Counted from the stretch's first letter, positions 25,649 through 35,141 are shown. The stretch: DNA of 64,000 nucleotides from an uncultured Prevotellaceae bacterium (GCA_902786665.1 CADADN010000016.1:1-64000), one strand, 5' to 3'. Notes: a model not told the origin generated them from the letters alone. Numbers and translations are program-made.

Positions 25649-27241
25649 ATGGATGCCATAAAAGTAAAAAACATCAGCAAGTCATACGGCAAGGTGAAGG
25701 CACTCGACGACGTGTCGTTCTCTGTCGGCAAAGGCGAGGTCTTCGGCCTGATAGGTCCCGATGGCGCCGGCAAGACTTCGATGTATCGCATCCTCTGCTC
25801 ACTGCTCCTGCCACAGTCGGGCAGTGCCACGGTGGACGGCTTCGACGTGGTGAAACAGATGAAGGAGATACGCCGTCGTGTGGGTTACATGCCCGGAAAG
25901 TTTTCCCTTTATCAGGACTTGACAGTGGAGGAGAACTTGAAGTTCTTTGCCACGCTCTTCGACACCACCGTCGAGGAAGGATATGACAGCATCAAGGCCA
26001 TTTATTCCCAGATTGAACGTTTCAAGGATCGTCGGGCGGGTGCGCTCTCTGGTGGGATGAAGCAGAAATTGGCGCTCTCCTGCGCACTGGTCCATGCACC
26101 GAGCGTGCTGTTCCTCGATGAACCTACAACGGGCGTCGACCCCGTGAGTCGGAAGGAGTTTTGGGAGATGCTTGCCTCGCTCAAAGACCGTGGCATCACC
26201 ATCGTGGCTTCCACACCCTATCTCGACGAGGTGCGCCGATGCGAGCGCGTGGCTTTCCTCGACCAAGGTCGCATCCGCGGCATCGACACGCCGGAACATA
26301 TCCTCACGGAGTTTGCGGATATCTTCAACCCACCGGGAATCAAACGTAAAAAGTCGGGGATTGCAAATCCCCTCCAACAGATTGCAAATCCCCTCCAACA
26401 AGATAATCCCTCTCAGCAAGATAATCCTCTTCAGCAAGAAGCCCCCGAAGCCGTAGGGGCGGGTCTTGTGCCCGCCCGCAGCCAGTCCACCGGCAGTCAA
26501 GCGGAGAATGTCATCGAGGTGGAGCATTTGGTGAAGGCTTTCGGGACGTTCCATGCTGTGGACGACATCTCGTTCACGGTGAAGAAAGGTGAGATTTTCG
26601 GTTTCTTGGGTGCCAACGGTGCGGGGAAGACCACCGCCATGCATATGCTGACCGGTTTGAACCAACCTACCAGCGGAACGGGACGTGTAGTGGGTTACGA
26701 CATCCGCACGGAGTATGAGCAAATCAAGAAGCACATCGGCTATATGAGTCAGAAATTCTCACTCTATGAGGATTTGACCGTGGCTGAAAACATTCGTCTC
26801 TTTGCCGGCATCTACGGAATGAAGGACGATGAAATCAAACGCAAGACCGACGAACTCTTGGAACGGCTGCACTTCTCCGACCACAAGAACACCCTCGTGG
26901 CTTCGCTGCCCTTGGGGTGGAAGCAGAAACTCGCCTTCTCCGTCTCCATCTTCCACGAGCCTGGCATCGTGTTCCTCGACGAACCGACTGGCGGTGTGGA
27001 CCCAGCCACAAGGCGTCAGTTCTGGGAACTCATCTACGATGCTTCCGAGCGAGGCATCACCGTCTTTGTCACCACCCATTACATGGACGAGGCAGAGTAT
27101 TGCGACCGCATCTCCATTATGGTGGACGGCAAAATCAGCGCGATAGGCACCCCCGAGGAATTGAAGAGAAAGTTCAACCAACCCGACATGGACCATGTCT
27201 TCACCTATCTGGCACGACAAGCCACCCGCAGCAGCGACTAA
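25649..27241 (+). CDS. ABC transporter ATPase with two fused nucleotide-binding domains
   Basis: The 530-residue protein has two complete NBDs. NBD1 has Walker A 'GPDGAGKTS', signature 'ALSGGMKQKLALS' and Walker B 'VLFLDEPTTGVDP'. NBD2 has 'GANGAGKTT', a divergent signature 'ASLPLGWKQKLAFS' and 'IVFLDEPTGGVDP'. The arrangement matches YbhF-type exporters. The linker (about residues 230-285) is low-complexity: two copies of 'IANPLQQ', two related 'DNPxQQ' units, and a translated copy of the 25-bp REP-like repeat reading 'VGAGLVPARS'. ATG 25649 is preferred to the upstream TTG. NBD2's LPLG in place of LSGG is worth noting. Confidence 0.93.
   Translation: MDAIKVKNISKSYGKVKALDDVSFSVGKGEVFGLIGPDGAGKTSMYRILCSLLLPQSGSATVDGFDVVKQMKEIRRRVGYMPGKFSLYQDLTVEENLKFFATLFDTTVEEGYDSIKAIYSQIERFKDRRAGALSGGMKQKLALSCALVHAPSVLFLDEPTTGVDPVSRKEFWEMLASLKDRGITIVASTPYLDEVRRCERVAFLDQGRIRGIDTPEHILTEFADIFNPPGIKRKKSGIANPLQQIANPLQQDNPSQQDNPLQQEAPEAVGAGLVPARSQSTGSQAENVIEVEHLVKAFGTFHAVDDISFTVKKGEIFGFLGANGAGKTTAMHMLTGLNQPTSGTGRVVGYDIRTEYEQIKKHIGYMSQKFSLYEDLTVAENIRLFAGIYGMKDDEIKRKTDELLERLHFSDHKNTLVASLPLGWKQKLAFSVSIFHEPGIVFLDEPTGGVDPATRRQFWELIYDASERGITVFVTTHYMDEAEYCDRISIMVDGKISAIGTPEELKRKFNQPDMDHVFTYLARQATRSSD
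26454..26478 (+). repeat. REP-like 25-bp element, copy 2, inside an ABC ATPase gene
   Basis: This copy is identical to 486-510. It lies in frame in the linker between the two ATPase domains and is translated as part of AVGAGLVPARS. Confidence 0.85.
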
Positions 27242-27274
27242 GATACTTGGAAAAACCATCAACACAGGAAAAAG

Positions 27275-28333
27275 ATGAAACAGTTCACATCATTTGTCAT
27301 CAAGGAGGCCAAGCACATCCTGCGCGACAAGCGTACGATGCTCTTGCTCTTCGGCATGCCTTTGGTGTTGATGCTGCTCTTCGGCTTCGCCATCACCACC
27401 GATGTGAGGAATGTGCGCACGTTGGTGGTGATGTCCAACGCCGACCACGCCACCCGGCAGGCGGTGGAGCGTCTCTCGCAATCGGAGTATTTCACCATCG
27501 TCAACGTAGTAGCCACTCCGCAAGAGGCAGAACACCTCATTCGCCACCAGAAGGCCGACTTCGCCATCGTCTTCTCGCAGCAATTCGCAGCGAAGAAGGG
27601 CGGTGTGCAGTTCATCGTGGATGGCTCCGACCCCAATATGGCACAAATGTGGACAAACTACGCCACCCAGGTGTTGCTCAACCCCTCCGGCGGTCTCGTC
27701 AACTCAAAAATGCTCTACAACCCGCAGACCAAGTCGGCCTACAATTTCGTGCCTGCCATCATGGGCATGCTGCTGATGCTCGTCTGTGCATTGATGACTT
27801 CCATCTCCATCGTGCGTGAGAAGGAAAAAGGCACGATGGAGGTGCTGCTCGTCTCACCCATGAGACCCTTGATGATCATCATCGCGAAAGCCGTGCCCTA
27901 TCTGGTGCTCGCCTTCCTCATACTGACCATCATCCTGCTGATGGCGAAATTTGTCCTGGGTGTCCCGCTGGCAGGTTCGCTGACGTGGATCATCCTCATC
28001 TCCGTGATTTACATCCTGCTTGCCCTATCGCTCGGACTGCTTGTGTCAAATGTGGCGAAGACCCAGTTGGTGGCCTTGCTCGTCTGCGCCATGGTGCTGC
28101 TGATGCCCATCGTCATGCTGTCGGGCATGATATTCCCCGTGGAGTCGATGCCGGAAATCCTCCAATGGGTGTCGGCTGTCATCCCGCCGAGATATTACAT
28201 CTCGGCCATGCGCAAGTTGATGATCATGGGTGTCGGCATCGACCAGGTGCTTTTCGAACTCTCTGTGTTGACAGGCATGCTAGTCATCCTGATGTCGCTG
28301 TCTCTCATCACCTTCAAGAAACGCCTGGAATAA
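27275..28333 (+). CDS. ABC-2 type permease (exporter, first)
   Basis: The 352-residue protein has an N-terminal membrane anchor ('MLLLFGMPLVLMLLFGFAITTD'), a large periplasmic domain and five C-terminal membrane helices beginning 'VPAIMGMLLMLVCALMTSISIVREKEKGTMEVLLVSP', the ABC-2 signature. It resembles YbhS/YbhR. It follows the ATPase by 33 bp and precedes a second permease, so a heterodimeric exporter is expected. The substrate is unknown. Confidence 0.92.
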   Translation: MKQFTSFVIKEAKHILRDKRTMLLLFGMPLVLMLLFGFAITTDVRNVRTLVVMSNADHATRQAVERLSQSEYFTIVNVVATPQEAEHLIRHQKADFAIVFSQQFAAKKGGVQFIVDGSDPNMAQMWTNYATQVLLNPSGGLVNSKMLYNPQTKSAYNFVPAIMGMLLMLVCALMTSISIVREKEKGTMEVLLVSPMRPLMIIIAKAVPYLVLAFLILTIILLMAKFVLGVPLAGSLTWIILISVIYILLALSLGLLVSNVAKTQLVALLVCAMVLLMPIVMLSGMIFPVESMPEILQWVSAVIPPRYYISAMRKLMIMGVGIDQVLFELSVLTGMLVILMSLSLITFKKRLE

Positions 28334-28339
28334 TAGTCA

Positions 28340-28400
28340 TCAATTTTCAATCTTCAATCTTCAATTTTCAATTTTCAATTTTCAATCTTCAATCTTCAAT
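28340..28400. repeat. TTCAATTTTCAATCTTCAA tract between the two permease genes
   Basis: Eight 7-nt repeats (TTCAATC/TTCAATT) fill the whole gap between the permease genes and extend to the codon before the inferred GTG start. This leaves no room for a conventional ribosome-binding site. Confidence 0.85.
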
Positions 28401-28401
28401 T

Positions 28402-29484
28402 GTGATTCGGTTTCTCATACAAAAGGAGTTCACGCAGATACGCCGCAATTCGTTCCTGCCACGGCTCATCGTCATGTTCCCCATCATGATCATGTGCGTC
28501 ATGCCGTGGGTGATGAACATGGAGGTGAAGAATGTCGTGGTTGACGTGGTTGACCTTGACCGTGGCACGCAGTCGCAGCGACTCGTCCACGCCATTGAAC
28601 ATAGCAACTACTTCATCTTCCACGGACAGAAACCAACCTATGCAGAGGCGTTGAAGGATATCGAGCACGCCGATGCCGATGTCGTGGTGGTCATCCCACA
28701 AGACTTTGGCAAGAATCTGGTACAAGGACAGCAACCGCAAGTGCTTATCGCGGCTAATGCCGTCAATGGCACCAAGGGGTCGATGGGGGCTGCCTATCTC
28801 TCACAGATTGTCATGGCTGAAGCCAATCCCGGTGCCAGCGCCATAGAGTCGAAGATTTCCACCTTGTTCCTCTATAACAAGAACCTGAACTTCAAACTCT
28901 TTATGATTCCTGCACTCTTCGCCATCGTGATGATGCTGATGACGGGCTTCCTGCCTGCATTGAACATCGTGGGAGAGAAGGAGACGGGCACCATCGAGCA
29001 AATCAACGTCACGCCGGTCTCTAAATGGGCGTTCATCCTCGCCAAACTCATCCCTTACTGGCTTATCGCCATGTTCGTCATCACGGTGTGCCTTTTGCTT
29101 GCGTGGGGAATCTATGGCATCACGTCCGCCGGCCCTTTATGGCTCGTCTATCTGTTGGCCATGCTGCTAGCCATGTTCTTCTCGTCGTTCGGACTGATTA
29201 TCTCCAACTATTCCGACACCATGCAACAGGCCGTCTTCGTGATGTGGTTTTTCGTGGTTGTCATGCTGCTGCTCAGCGGTCTTTTCACCCCCACGCGTTC
29301 CATGCCTTCGTGGGCGTATCTCACCACCTACGTCAACCCTATGAGCTATTTCGTCGAGGCGGTGCGCACTGTCTTCGTCCGAGGTGGCGACTTCCAAAGC
29401 ATCGCCCACCAGGTGTTCGCCCTCCTCGGCATCGGATTATTCATGGGAGGATGGGCAGTGCAGAGCTATAAGAAAAACAGTTAG
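28402..29484 (+). CDS. ABC-2 type permease (exporter, second)
   Basis: The roughly 360-residue protein is a paralogue of the preceding permease: 'IRFLIQKEFTQIRRNSFLPRLIVMFPIMIMCVMPWV', a periplasmic domain, then 'FMIPALFAIVMMLMTGFLPALNIVGEKETGTIEQINVTPVSK'. The frame is open far upstream, but that extension is out of frame with the first permease and runs through the repeat tract. GTG 28402, immediately after the tract, gives the correct N terminus by comparison with relatives. It is the last gene of the exporter operon. Confidence 0.88.
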   Translation: MIRFLIQKEFTQIRRNSFLPRLIVMFPIMIMCVMPWVMNMEVKNVVVDVVDLDRGTQSQRLVHAIEHSNYFIFHGQKPTYAEALKDIEHADADVVVVIPQDFGKNLVQGQQPQVLIAANAVNGTKGSMGAAYLSQIVMAEANPGASAIESKISTLFLYNKNLNFKLFMIPALFAIVMMLMTGFLPALNIVGEKETGTIEQINVTPVSKWAFILAKLIPYWLIAMFVITVCLLLAWGIYGITSAGPLWLVYLLAMLLAMFFSSFGLIISNYSDTMQQAVFVMWFFVVVMLLLSGLFTPTRSMPSWAYLTTYVNPMSYFVEAVRTVFVRGGDFQSIAHQVFALLGIGLFMGGWAVQSYKKNS

Positions 29485-29485
29485 T

Positions 29486-29580
29486 AAATTGAAAATTGAA
29501 GATTGAAAATTGAAAATTGATATGCACCCGGAGTGTGCCCCAATTTTCAATTTTCAATCTTCAATATTTCAATATTTCAT
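29486..29580. repeat. 7-nt repeats arranged as a long inverted repeat between convergent genes
   Basis: ATTGAAAATTGAAGATTG-type repeats (29489-29520) face TTTTCAATTTTCAATCTTC-type repeats (29541-29580) around a short GC-containing middle (ATATGCACCCGGAGTGTGCC). The arms can pair over about 30 bp. The position between convergent stop codons suits a bidirectional terminator. Confidence 0.75.
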
Positions 29581-31668
29581 CTTGAGGTTGTGCATGATGA
29601 AGCCGTAGATGTCGGCCTGCTCCTCCAGCACTTTTGTCATAGGCTTGCCACCACCATGCCCCGCCTTCGAGTCGATGCGGATGAGGACGGGAGCATCGCC
29701 CGCCTGGCAAGCCTGCAGCGTGGCGGCAAACTTGAAGGAATGCGCCGGCACCACGCGGTCGTCGTGGTCGGCGGTGGTGACGAGCGTGGCGGGGTAGGAT
29801 GTCCCTGGGCGCAGGTTGTGCAAAGGAGAGTAACCCAGGAGGTATTCAAACATCTCACGGCTGTCTTCGCTCGTGCCATAATCGGGAGCCCAGTTCCAAC
29901 CAATGGTGAACTTGTGGTATCTCAACATGTCCATCACGCCCACTTGCGGGATGGCGACCGCGAAGAGGTCGGGACGCTGCGTCATGCAGGCACCCACCAG
30001 CAAACCGCCGTTTGAACCACCTTGGATGGCCACTTTTTGCGCATTGGTGTAACGCTGTGCAATGAGCCATTCCGTGGCGGCGATGAAGTCGTCGAACACA
30101 TTCTGTTTTCTCATCTTCGTGCCTGCAAGATGCCATTCCTCGCCATACTCGTTGCCACCGCGCAGGTTCACCATCACATAGATGCCGCCGCTCTCGAGGA
30201 AGGGGATGCGCATGGTAGAGAAGGATGGTGAGAGGCCGATGTTGAACCCGCCGTAGCCATAAACCAGCACGGGGTTCTTGCCGTTGCGCTTCAACCCTTT
30301 CTTGTAGGTGAGGAACATGGGTACTTTCGTGCCGTCCTTGCTGGTGAAGAACACCTGTTCGCTGACGAAGTCGTTGGCGCGGAAGTTCACCTTTGGTGCA
30401 TAATACACCATGCTTTGGTCGGTGGCGATGTCGTAGTGGTAGATGGTGCCGGGGACGGTGAACGAACTGAAGGAGTAGAAGCACTCCTTGCGGTCCTTCT
30501 TCCCGCTGAAGCCGGCGCTGCCCACCGAGGGGAGCTTGATTTCGCGCAACATTTTCCCGTCCAGCGTATGGAGAAAGGCGTGTGTTGATGCGTCGCGTGT
30601 GTAGGACACCAGGAGATGGTTGTCGATGATGTCGGTGGACTCCACCACACCTTCTCCTTCGGGGATGATGGTGCGCCAATTGGCGATGCCCGGATTGTGC
30701 AGGTCGACGGCTACCACCTTGCCCTTGGGAGCCTCGTAATTGGTTTGCAAGTACATGGTGTCGCCGATGTTATCAATGAAGTCATAGGTGTAGTCCATGT
30801 TGGAGGTCATCTGTATGAATTGCGAGTCGGACTGTCTCAGGTCTCTGACAAACAGGTTGTTGCCAGAACCGGCACCGCTCTCGTAAAGCACCATGATGGT
30901 CTCTTCCTCGTTCACTCCCACGCCGTAGAACCGCTTGGGATAGGCGGGGTTCATATAGAACAGCACGTCGTCGCTCTGTGGCGTTCCGATGCGATGGTAG
31001 TATATCTTGTGGCATTCGTTCACCGCCGACAGTTCGTTGCCTTCCACGGGGTCGTAGGCACTGTAGTAGAAGCCGTCGCCCTGCCAGGCAGCACCACTGA
31101 ACTTCACCCAGAGGATATGGTCGTCGAGCAGTCGCCCTGTGGCGGCGTCGAGCACGTAGATTTCTCTCCAGTCGGACCCGCTGCGGGAGATGCTGTATGC
31201 CACATATTTGCCGTTGTGGGAGAAGGTGACGCTCTGTAGGGCCACCGTCCCGTCGCTGCTCAGCAGGTTGGGGTCGAGGAACACCCGTGGCGTGCCGCCT
31301 AACTCATCCATCACATACAACACGCTTTGGTTCTGCAGGCCATCGTTCTTGTAGAAATACCATTTGCCGTGTTTCTCGAAGGGGATGCCCGTCCTTTCGT
31401 AATTAGCCACCTCGCGCAGGCGGTTGAACAGTTTCTTGCGCTGCGGCATCTGGCTCAGGTATTTGTTGGTGACGGCGTTCTCCGCTTCCACCCATTGTGC
31501 GGTCTGTGCGCTGGTGTCGTTTTCCAACCATCGATAGGGGTCGGGCACTTTCGTGCCGAAATACTCGTCCACGGTGTTGTCACGTGGAGTGACGGGGTAG
31601 TTGCTTTTTTGTGCTGACGCAGCAAGGGTGATGGTTGCAATGGCGATAGTGAAAAGGGTTTTTCTCAT
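29569..31668 (-). CDS. prolyl oligopeptidase (S9A)
   Basis: From ATG 31668 the protein has 699 residues, with a signal peptide (MRKTLFTIAIATITLAASAQ), the N-terminal 'YPVTPRDNTVDEYFGTKVPDPYRWLEND', a seven-bladed propeller, and an alpha/beta-hydrolase domain. Catalytic Ser lies in 'IQGGSNGGLLVGA', Asp in 'TADHDDRVVP' and His in 'SKAGHGGGK'. It cleaves short proline-containing peptides, here probably in the periplasm. A full-consensus promoter lies 41-71 bp upstream. Confidence 0.95.
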   Translation of the reverse strand: MRKTLFTIAIATITLAASAQKSNYPVTPRDNTVDEYFGTKVPDPYRWLENDTSAQTAQWVEAENAVTNKYLSQMPQRKKLFNRLREVANYERTGIPFEKHGKWYFYKNDGLQNQSVLYVMDELGGTPRVFLDPNLLSSDGTVALQSVTFSHNGKYVAYSISRSGSDWREIYVLDAATGRLLDDHILWVKFSGAAWQGDGFYYSAYDPVEGNELSAVNECHKIYYHRIGTPQSDDVLFYMNPAYPKRFYGVGVNEEETIMVLYESGAGSGNNLFVRDLRQSDSQFIQMTSNMDYTYDFIDNIGDTMYLQTNYEAPKGKVVAVDLHNPGIANWRTIIPEGEGVVESTDIIDNHLLVSYTRDASTHAFLHTLDGKMLREIKLPSVGSAGFSGKKDRKECFYSFSSFTVPGTIYHYDIATDQSMVYYAPKVNFRANDFVSEQVFFTSKDGTKVPMFLTYKKGLKRNGKNPVLVYGYGGFNIGLSPSFSTMRIPFLESGGIYVMVNLRGGNEYGEEWHLAGTKMRKQNVFDDFIAATEWLIAQRYTNAQKVAIQGGSNGGLLVGACMTQRPDLFAVAIPQVGVMDMLRYHKFTIGWNWAPDYGTSEDSREMFEYLLGYSPLHNLRPGTSYPATLVTTADHDDRVVPAHSFKFAATLQACQAGDAPVLIRIDSKAGHGGGKPMTKVLEEQADIYGFIMHNLKMKY

Positions 31669-31708
31669 GATTTCTGATGGATAAGAGGGTTCTCTGTGAT
31701 AATTGGTG

Positions 31709-31739
31709 CAAATATAGTTAAAACCGAATGCAATGCAAA
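31709..31739 (-). promoter_or_regulatory. promoter of the prolyl oligopeptidase gene
   Basis: On the minus strand TTTG (31739-31736), a 19-nt spacer and TATATTTG (31716-31709) match the Bacteroidetes consensus in full. Confidence 0.75.
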
Positions 31740-32107
31740 GCAAAAATACAATTTTTGCTTTCACTGCCCATTATGTCACCCGGCCATATCTTACAAGGCA
31801 TGGCGACGGGGGACTGGAGGGAGAGTCTGACAGGTCTTATATCTCTACTGCAATTGCAGTAGATAGGACCAACCATTACAATGAAGGGCAAGGAGAATTC
31901 AGGTATGGGGCATTGGACATCGAACGCTTGAGAAACAGGATTCGGGATGACGCCAAGGGGTTGAGATTTGAATTGGAAGTCACCCTTTGTGACGAAATGG
32001 ACAGGGTGTCGGAATTCAAGAAATGGTTTGACATCGTCAACACTGACGACTCTAATCGGGCGGGCACAAGACCCGCCCCTACAGCTGCACCGCCATCCGT
32101 GGCGTAA
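31740..32107 (+). other. possible gene remnant, doubtful
   Basis: An open frame starting in the prolyl oligopeptidase promoter reads 'FRYGALDIERLRNRIRDD' and 'LEVTLCDEMDRVSEFKKW'. This looks protein-like in the middle, but it ends by running through the reverse-oriented REP-like element and a 7-nt tract. I do not recognise a family and see no promoter or credible start. It may be the tail of an eroded gene. Confidence 0.25.
32057..32081 (-). repeat. REP-like 25-bp element, copy 3 (reverse orientation)
   Basis: This copy is the exact reverse complement of 486-510 and 26454-26478. It lies 25 bp before a 7-nt TTCAATC tract, as copy 2 lies within a repeat-rich stretch. Confidence 0.85.
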
Positions 32108-32205
32108 TTTTCAATTTTCAATCTTCAATCTTCAATTTCCAATCTTCAATTTTCAATCTTCAATTTTCAATCTTCAATTTTCAATTTTCAATCTTCAATT
32201 TTTCT
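32105..32205. repeat. TTTTCAATCTTCAAT tract at the 3' end of the beta-barrel gene
   Basis: Thirteen or more TTCAATC/TTCAATT units abut the C-terminal coding end of the outer-membrane protein at 32195. Confidence 0.85.
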
Positions 32206-35050
32206 TCGGTGATTTGTTGAATTTGAATGCGCAGGTGAGCATGAGATATCTTGGTATGCAGTTATCCCATGTCTCGGTGCGTCCTTGTGCATTCACGGTG
32301 TATTGTTTGTTGGAGAGTTGGTGAAGGATGTCGAAGGCGGTGAGTTTGAGCGTGAGTTTTTCCTTGAACAATGAGCGTGAGAGTTCGGCGTTCCACACCA
32401 GGTCGTTGGTGTTCATCATGTCGCTGTTGTATCCCCTTCTGCTGAACATCTTGATGTCGGTGGCCAATGAGAGTTTGATCCACGGGATGACATACATCAG
32501 TCTTGCCCCGTAGTTGAAGTCGAAGGCGCTGATGCGTTCGAAGTCCTCCCTGTCGCTGGTGCTGATGCGCCAGTTGATGTCGCCCAGCAAGGCGACGGTG
32601 AGTTTGTCTTTCTGGTATTCCAGTTCGAGCCTGTCGTGCAAGGTCCAGTTGTTGACGGTGCTCTTGTTGCTTCCTTCTGTCGTCCCGGCGTTGAGGTAAA
32701 GAATGGGGAAATCTACAGAATGGTTGTAGTTGGCATCCGCCCTTTCCTTGAGAGTCAGTAGTTTCTTGCGGTCTATGGGGCGTTGGTAGTTGGTTCCTAT
32801 GCCGGCTTGCCAGTTTCCGTTGATGTTGTCGTTTCTTAGGGTGTACGCCCCAGTTTCTTTGTCGTAGGTGGTTCGTGTTCCCCAGGCATTTCGTGTGATG
32901 CTGGCAGACCCCCAGATGTTGGCCAACCTTCTGATGCTGTCATTGTTGAATATAAAGGAAAAAGTGAGGTTGTGGACGACGTTTGCCTTCAGGTTGGTGT
33001 TGCTGACCCATGTAGACAACGGGTTGGCGGTGTTGTTGTGCGGCATAAGTGATGTGAAGCTGGGTTTGGAGACATTCATGCTGTAGTTGATGTATTGCAA
33101 CCCTTTCTGCTTGCCCCATTGGTAGTAGTTGAAACTTGGTGTGAAGAGTGTGTAGCTCCTTCGTGCGATGGTGTCGATATGGTGGTCGTTGTAGTTGATG
33201 CGTTCGGCATTGATGGTGACGGGCAGTTGGAAAGAGATGTATCCTTTGTCGTCAGACTTGTTGATGGCCAGCCGTCCGGTGTAGGTTCGTGTGAGGAGTT
33301 GCTGCGAGATGCTGTTGTCGGTATCCAATGCGCTCAGCAGCTGCTCCCGACTGGAGGGCAATGTCCCGATGTCTTGTGGGTCGAAGTCCTTGAGTCTGTC
33401 GAGTCGGAAGAGGTCGTTGTGACTGTTGTTCCAATTCTGTCTGTATCCCACCTCTGGTTCTATGCTCCATTGGTTGGGCAGTTGCAGGGAATAACTGGCG
33501 GCCGCGCTGTATTGGTATGTGTTCGACCGTGAGTCAATGTATTGGTTTCTCAGGTCGTCGAGCATGCTTTGTGCGTAATGGGTTTCGGTGCGCGAGAAGT
33601 TGTCGTTCGGCTTGGTCTGGCTGAAGTTGGCGTTGAAGTTGATGCTGAAGAAGTCTCCCCAACTGAATTTCTTGTAGTAGAGCAAAAGTCCGTTGAGGCT
33701 CAGCGTGCGGTATTTGTTAAGTCCTATGCTCGTGGTGTTGTTGATGGGCGCCTGTTGCCAGGTGGAGTCTTGGTTTTGGGTGTTTCGCGTGCCGTCGCCG
33801 TAATATAGTGTGACGTAGTTGTAGAGGGTGAATGGCTTTTGCAAGGTGAACTGGTTGCTGGCATTGAAGTTGAAGTCCTTCTGCCTGCTTCTCGACTCAG
33901 AGCCTCCCATGATGTTCCCTTCCTTGGCAAACCGCTCTGTGGCGCTGCGGCTCCAGAAGTCGGCATCGCTCCAGGTGAAGGTGGCGTCCATCGTCTCGTC
34001 CCATTTCTTGTCTGCATCCTCGGTGCTGAGATGAAATCCTGTCTGTTTGGTGGTGCGCAGTCCCCTTGGCATTTCTGAAGGTGTCCATTCCCCCTCCCCA
34101 CCGGGTCGCCGTGTCTCGTTGATGTTGTTGGTGTTGCCGAAGAGGGAGATGCGAGAGTGGTCGCTGTAGTACAGTCCGAAGAGTCGGGCCATGTATCGGC
34201 TGTCGGTGCCCGCCCCGACTTCCGCGTTGCCGAGGTACCCCCTGTTGTACTCCCGCTTGAGTTCCACGTCCATCACATAGTCTTTCTTCTCGATGTCGCG
34301 GCCCACTAGTTCGCTCTGCTTGGTGGATTTGTTATAGACCTTGATGTCTCTCACGGTGAAATAGGGGAGATTCTCGAGCATCACCTTGTTCTGTCCTTTG
34401 AAGAAGTCTTTGCCGTTGAGTGTGAGGTAGTCCACTTTTTTCCCATTGATGTAGATGTCGCCGTTGTCCTTGAGTTCTGCTCCCGGCATCTGCCTTATGA
34501 GTCCGTCGAGCATCGACCCTTCCGGGAGGTTGAATGCAGATGCGTTGAAGACGAGTGTGTCGCCTTTGTAGGTGAGTTTCACCCTTGTTCCGGTGACGGT
34601 GACGCCTTCCAGGTCGGACTCTTTCCAGATGTCGTCTTGTTTCTTTTTCATCAGGATGCGGGGGAGTTCGAAATAGGAGTTGCGGGCGATGTGGCGGAGT
34701 TGGTAGTTCATGTATGTGTCTTCATAACCTTCCGCCGTAGCCTTGAGGATGTAGTCAGCCTGCACGGCGGGCACCTTGAAGCCATAATAGGATATGGTGC
34801 TCCATGACGAGCTGGTGACGGTGTCCACGACGGTGGAGTCGCTCCGCATCAAGGTGACGAAAGCCTTGATTTTTGCTTTTGTGAACGAGTCATAGACCTC
34901 GCCGGCGAGTTCCACGGTGCGCTCTTTTTTCTTCTTTTCCTTCTCCTTCGGGGTGACAGTGGAGTCGTTTTTTACGATGGTGGAGTCGTTCTGCGCGGCC
35001 ATGGGCAGGCAGAACGTGAGGAGTATTCCAATCAAAAGGGTCTTTGTCAT
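32195..35050 (-). CDS. TonB-plug / outer-membrane beta-barrel protein with carboxypeptidase-like N-terminal domain
   Basis: The 951-residue protein has a signal peptide (MTKTLLIGILLTFCLPMAAQ) and a carboxypeptidase-like regulatory domain (about 48-130, 'ELAGEVYDSFTKAKIKAFVTL'). A TonB-receptor plug follows (about 150-250: 'LPEGSMLDGLIRQMPGAELKDNGDIYINGKKVDYLTLNGKDFFKG'). A long beta-barrel ends 'MLTCAFKFNKSPKKN', not in the usual aromatic residue. It belongs to the Bacteroidetes 'outer membrane beta-barrel family' proteins that lack a SusD partner. Ligand unknown. Confidence 0.88.
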   Translation of the reverse strand: MTKTLLIGILLTFCLPMAAQNDSTIVKNDSTVTPKEKEKKKKERTVELAGEVYDSFTKAKIKAFVTLMRSDSTVVDTVTSSSWSTISYYGFKVPAVQADYILKATAEGYEDTYMNYQLRHIARNSYFELPRILMKKKQDDIWKESDLEGVTVTGTRVKLTYKGDTLVFNASAFNLPEGSMLDGLIRQMPGAELKDNGDIYINGKKVDYLTLNGKDFFKGQNKVMLENLPYFTVRDIKVYNKSTKQSELVGRDIEKKDYVMDVELKREYNRGYLGNAEVGAGTDSRYMARLFGLYYSDHSRISLFGNTNNINETRRPGGEGEWTPSEMPRGLRTTKQTGFHLSTEDADKKWDETMDATFTWSDADFWSRSATERFAKEGNIMGGSESRSRQKDFNFNASNQFTLQKPFTLYNYVTLYYGDGTRNTQNQDSTWQQAPINNTTSIGLNKYRTLSLNGLLLYYKKFSWGDFFSINFNANFSQTKPNDNFSRTETHYAQSMLDDLRNQYIDSRSNTYQYSAAASYSLQLPNQWSIEPEVGYRQNWNNSHNDLFRLDRLKDFDPQDIGTLPSSREQLLSALDTDNSISQQLLTRTYTGRLAINKSDDKGYISFQLPVTINAERINYNDHHIDTIARRSYTLFTPSFNYYQWGKQKGLQYINYSMNVSKPSFTSLMPHNNTANPLSTWVSNTNLKANVVHNLTFSFIFNNDSIRRLANIWGSASITRNAWGTRTTYDKETGAYTLRNDNINGNWQAGIGTNYQRPIDRKKLLTLKERADANYNHSVDFPILYLNAGTTEGSNKSTVNNWTLHDRLELEYQKDKLTVALLGDINWRISTSDREDFERISAFDFNYGARLMYVIPWIKLSLATDIKMFSRRGYNSDMMNTNDLVWNAELSRSLFKEKLTLKLTAFDILHQLSNKQYTVNAQGRTETWDNCIPRYLMLTCAFKFNKSPKKN

Positions 35051-35141
35051 AATGGGAGAAAAATGTTTTGTCGAGACGGGAGGAGCTCTGTCTCGGATTG
35101 CACTAGTCGCGGGAAATCAGGGAAGTGTGACTGGCTGTGCA

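Noticed and set aside
27985-28401. Long N-terminal extension of the second exporter permease
   Set aside because: It overlaps the first permease in another frame and passes through the 7-nt repeat tract; homology starts at IRFLIQKEF.
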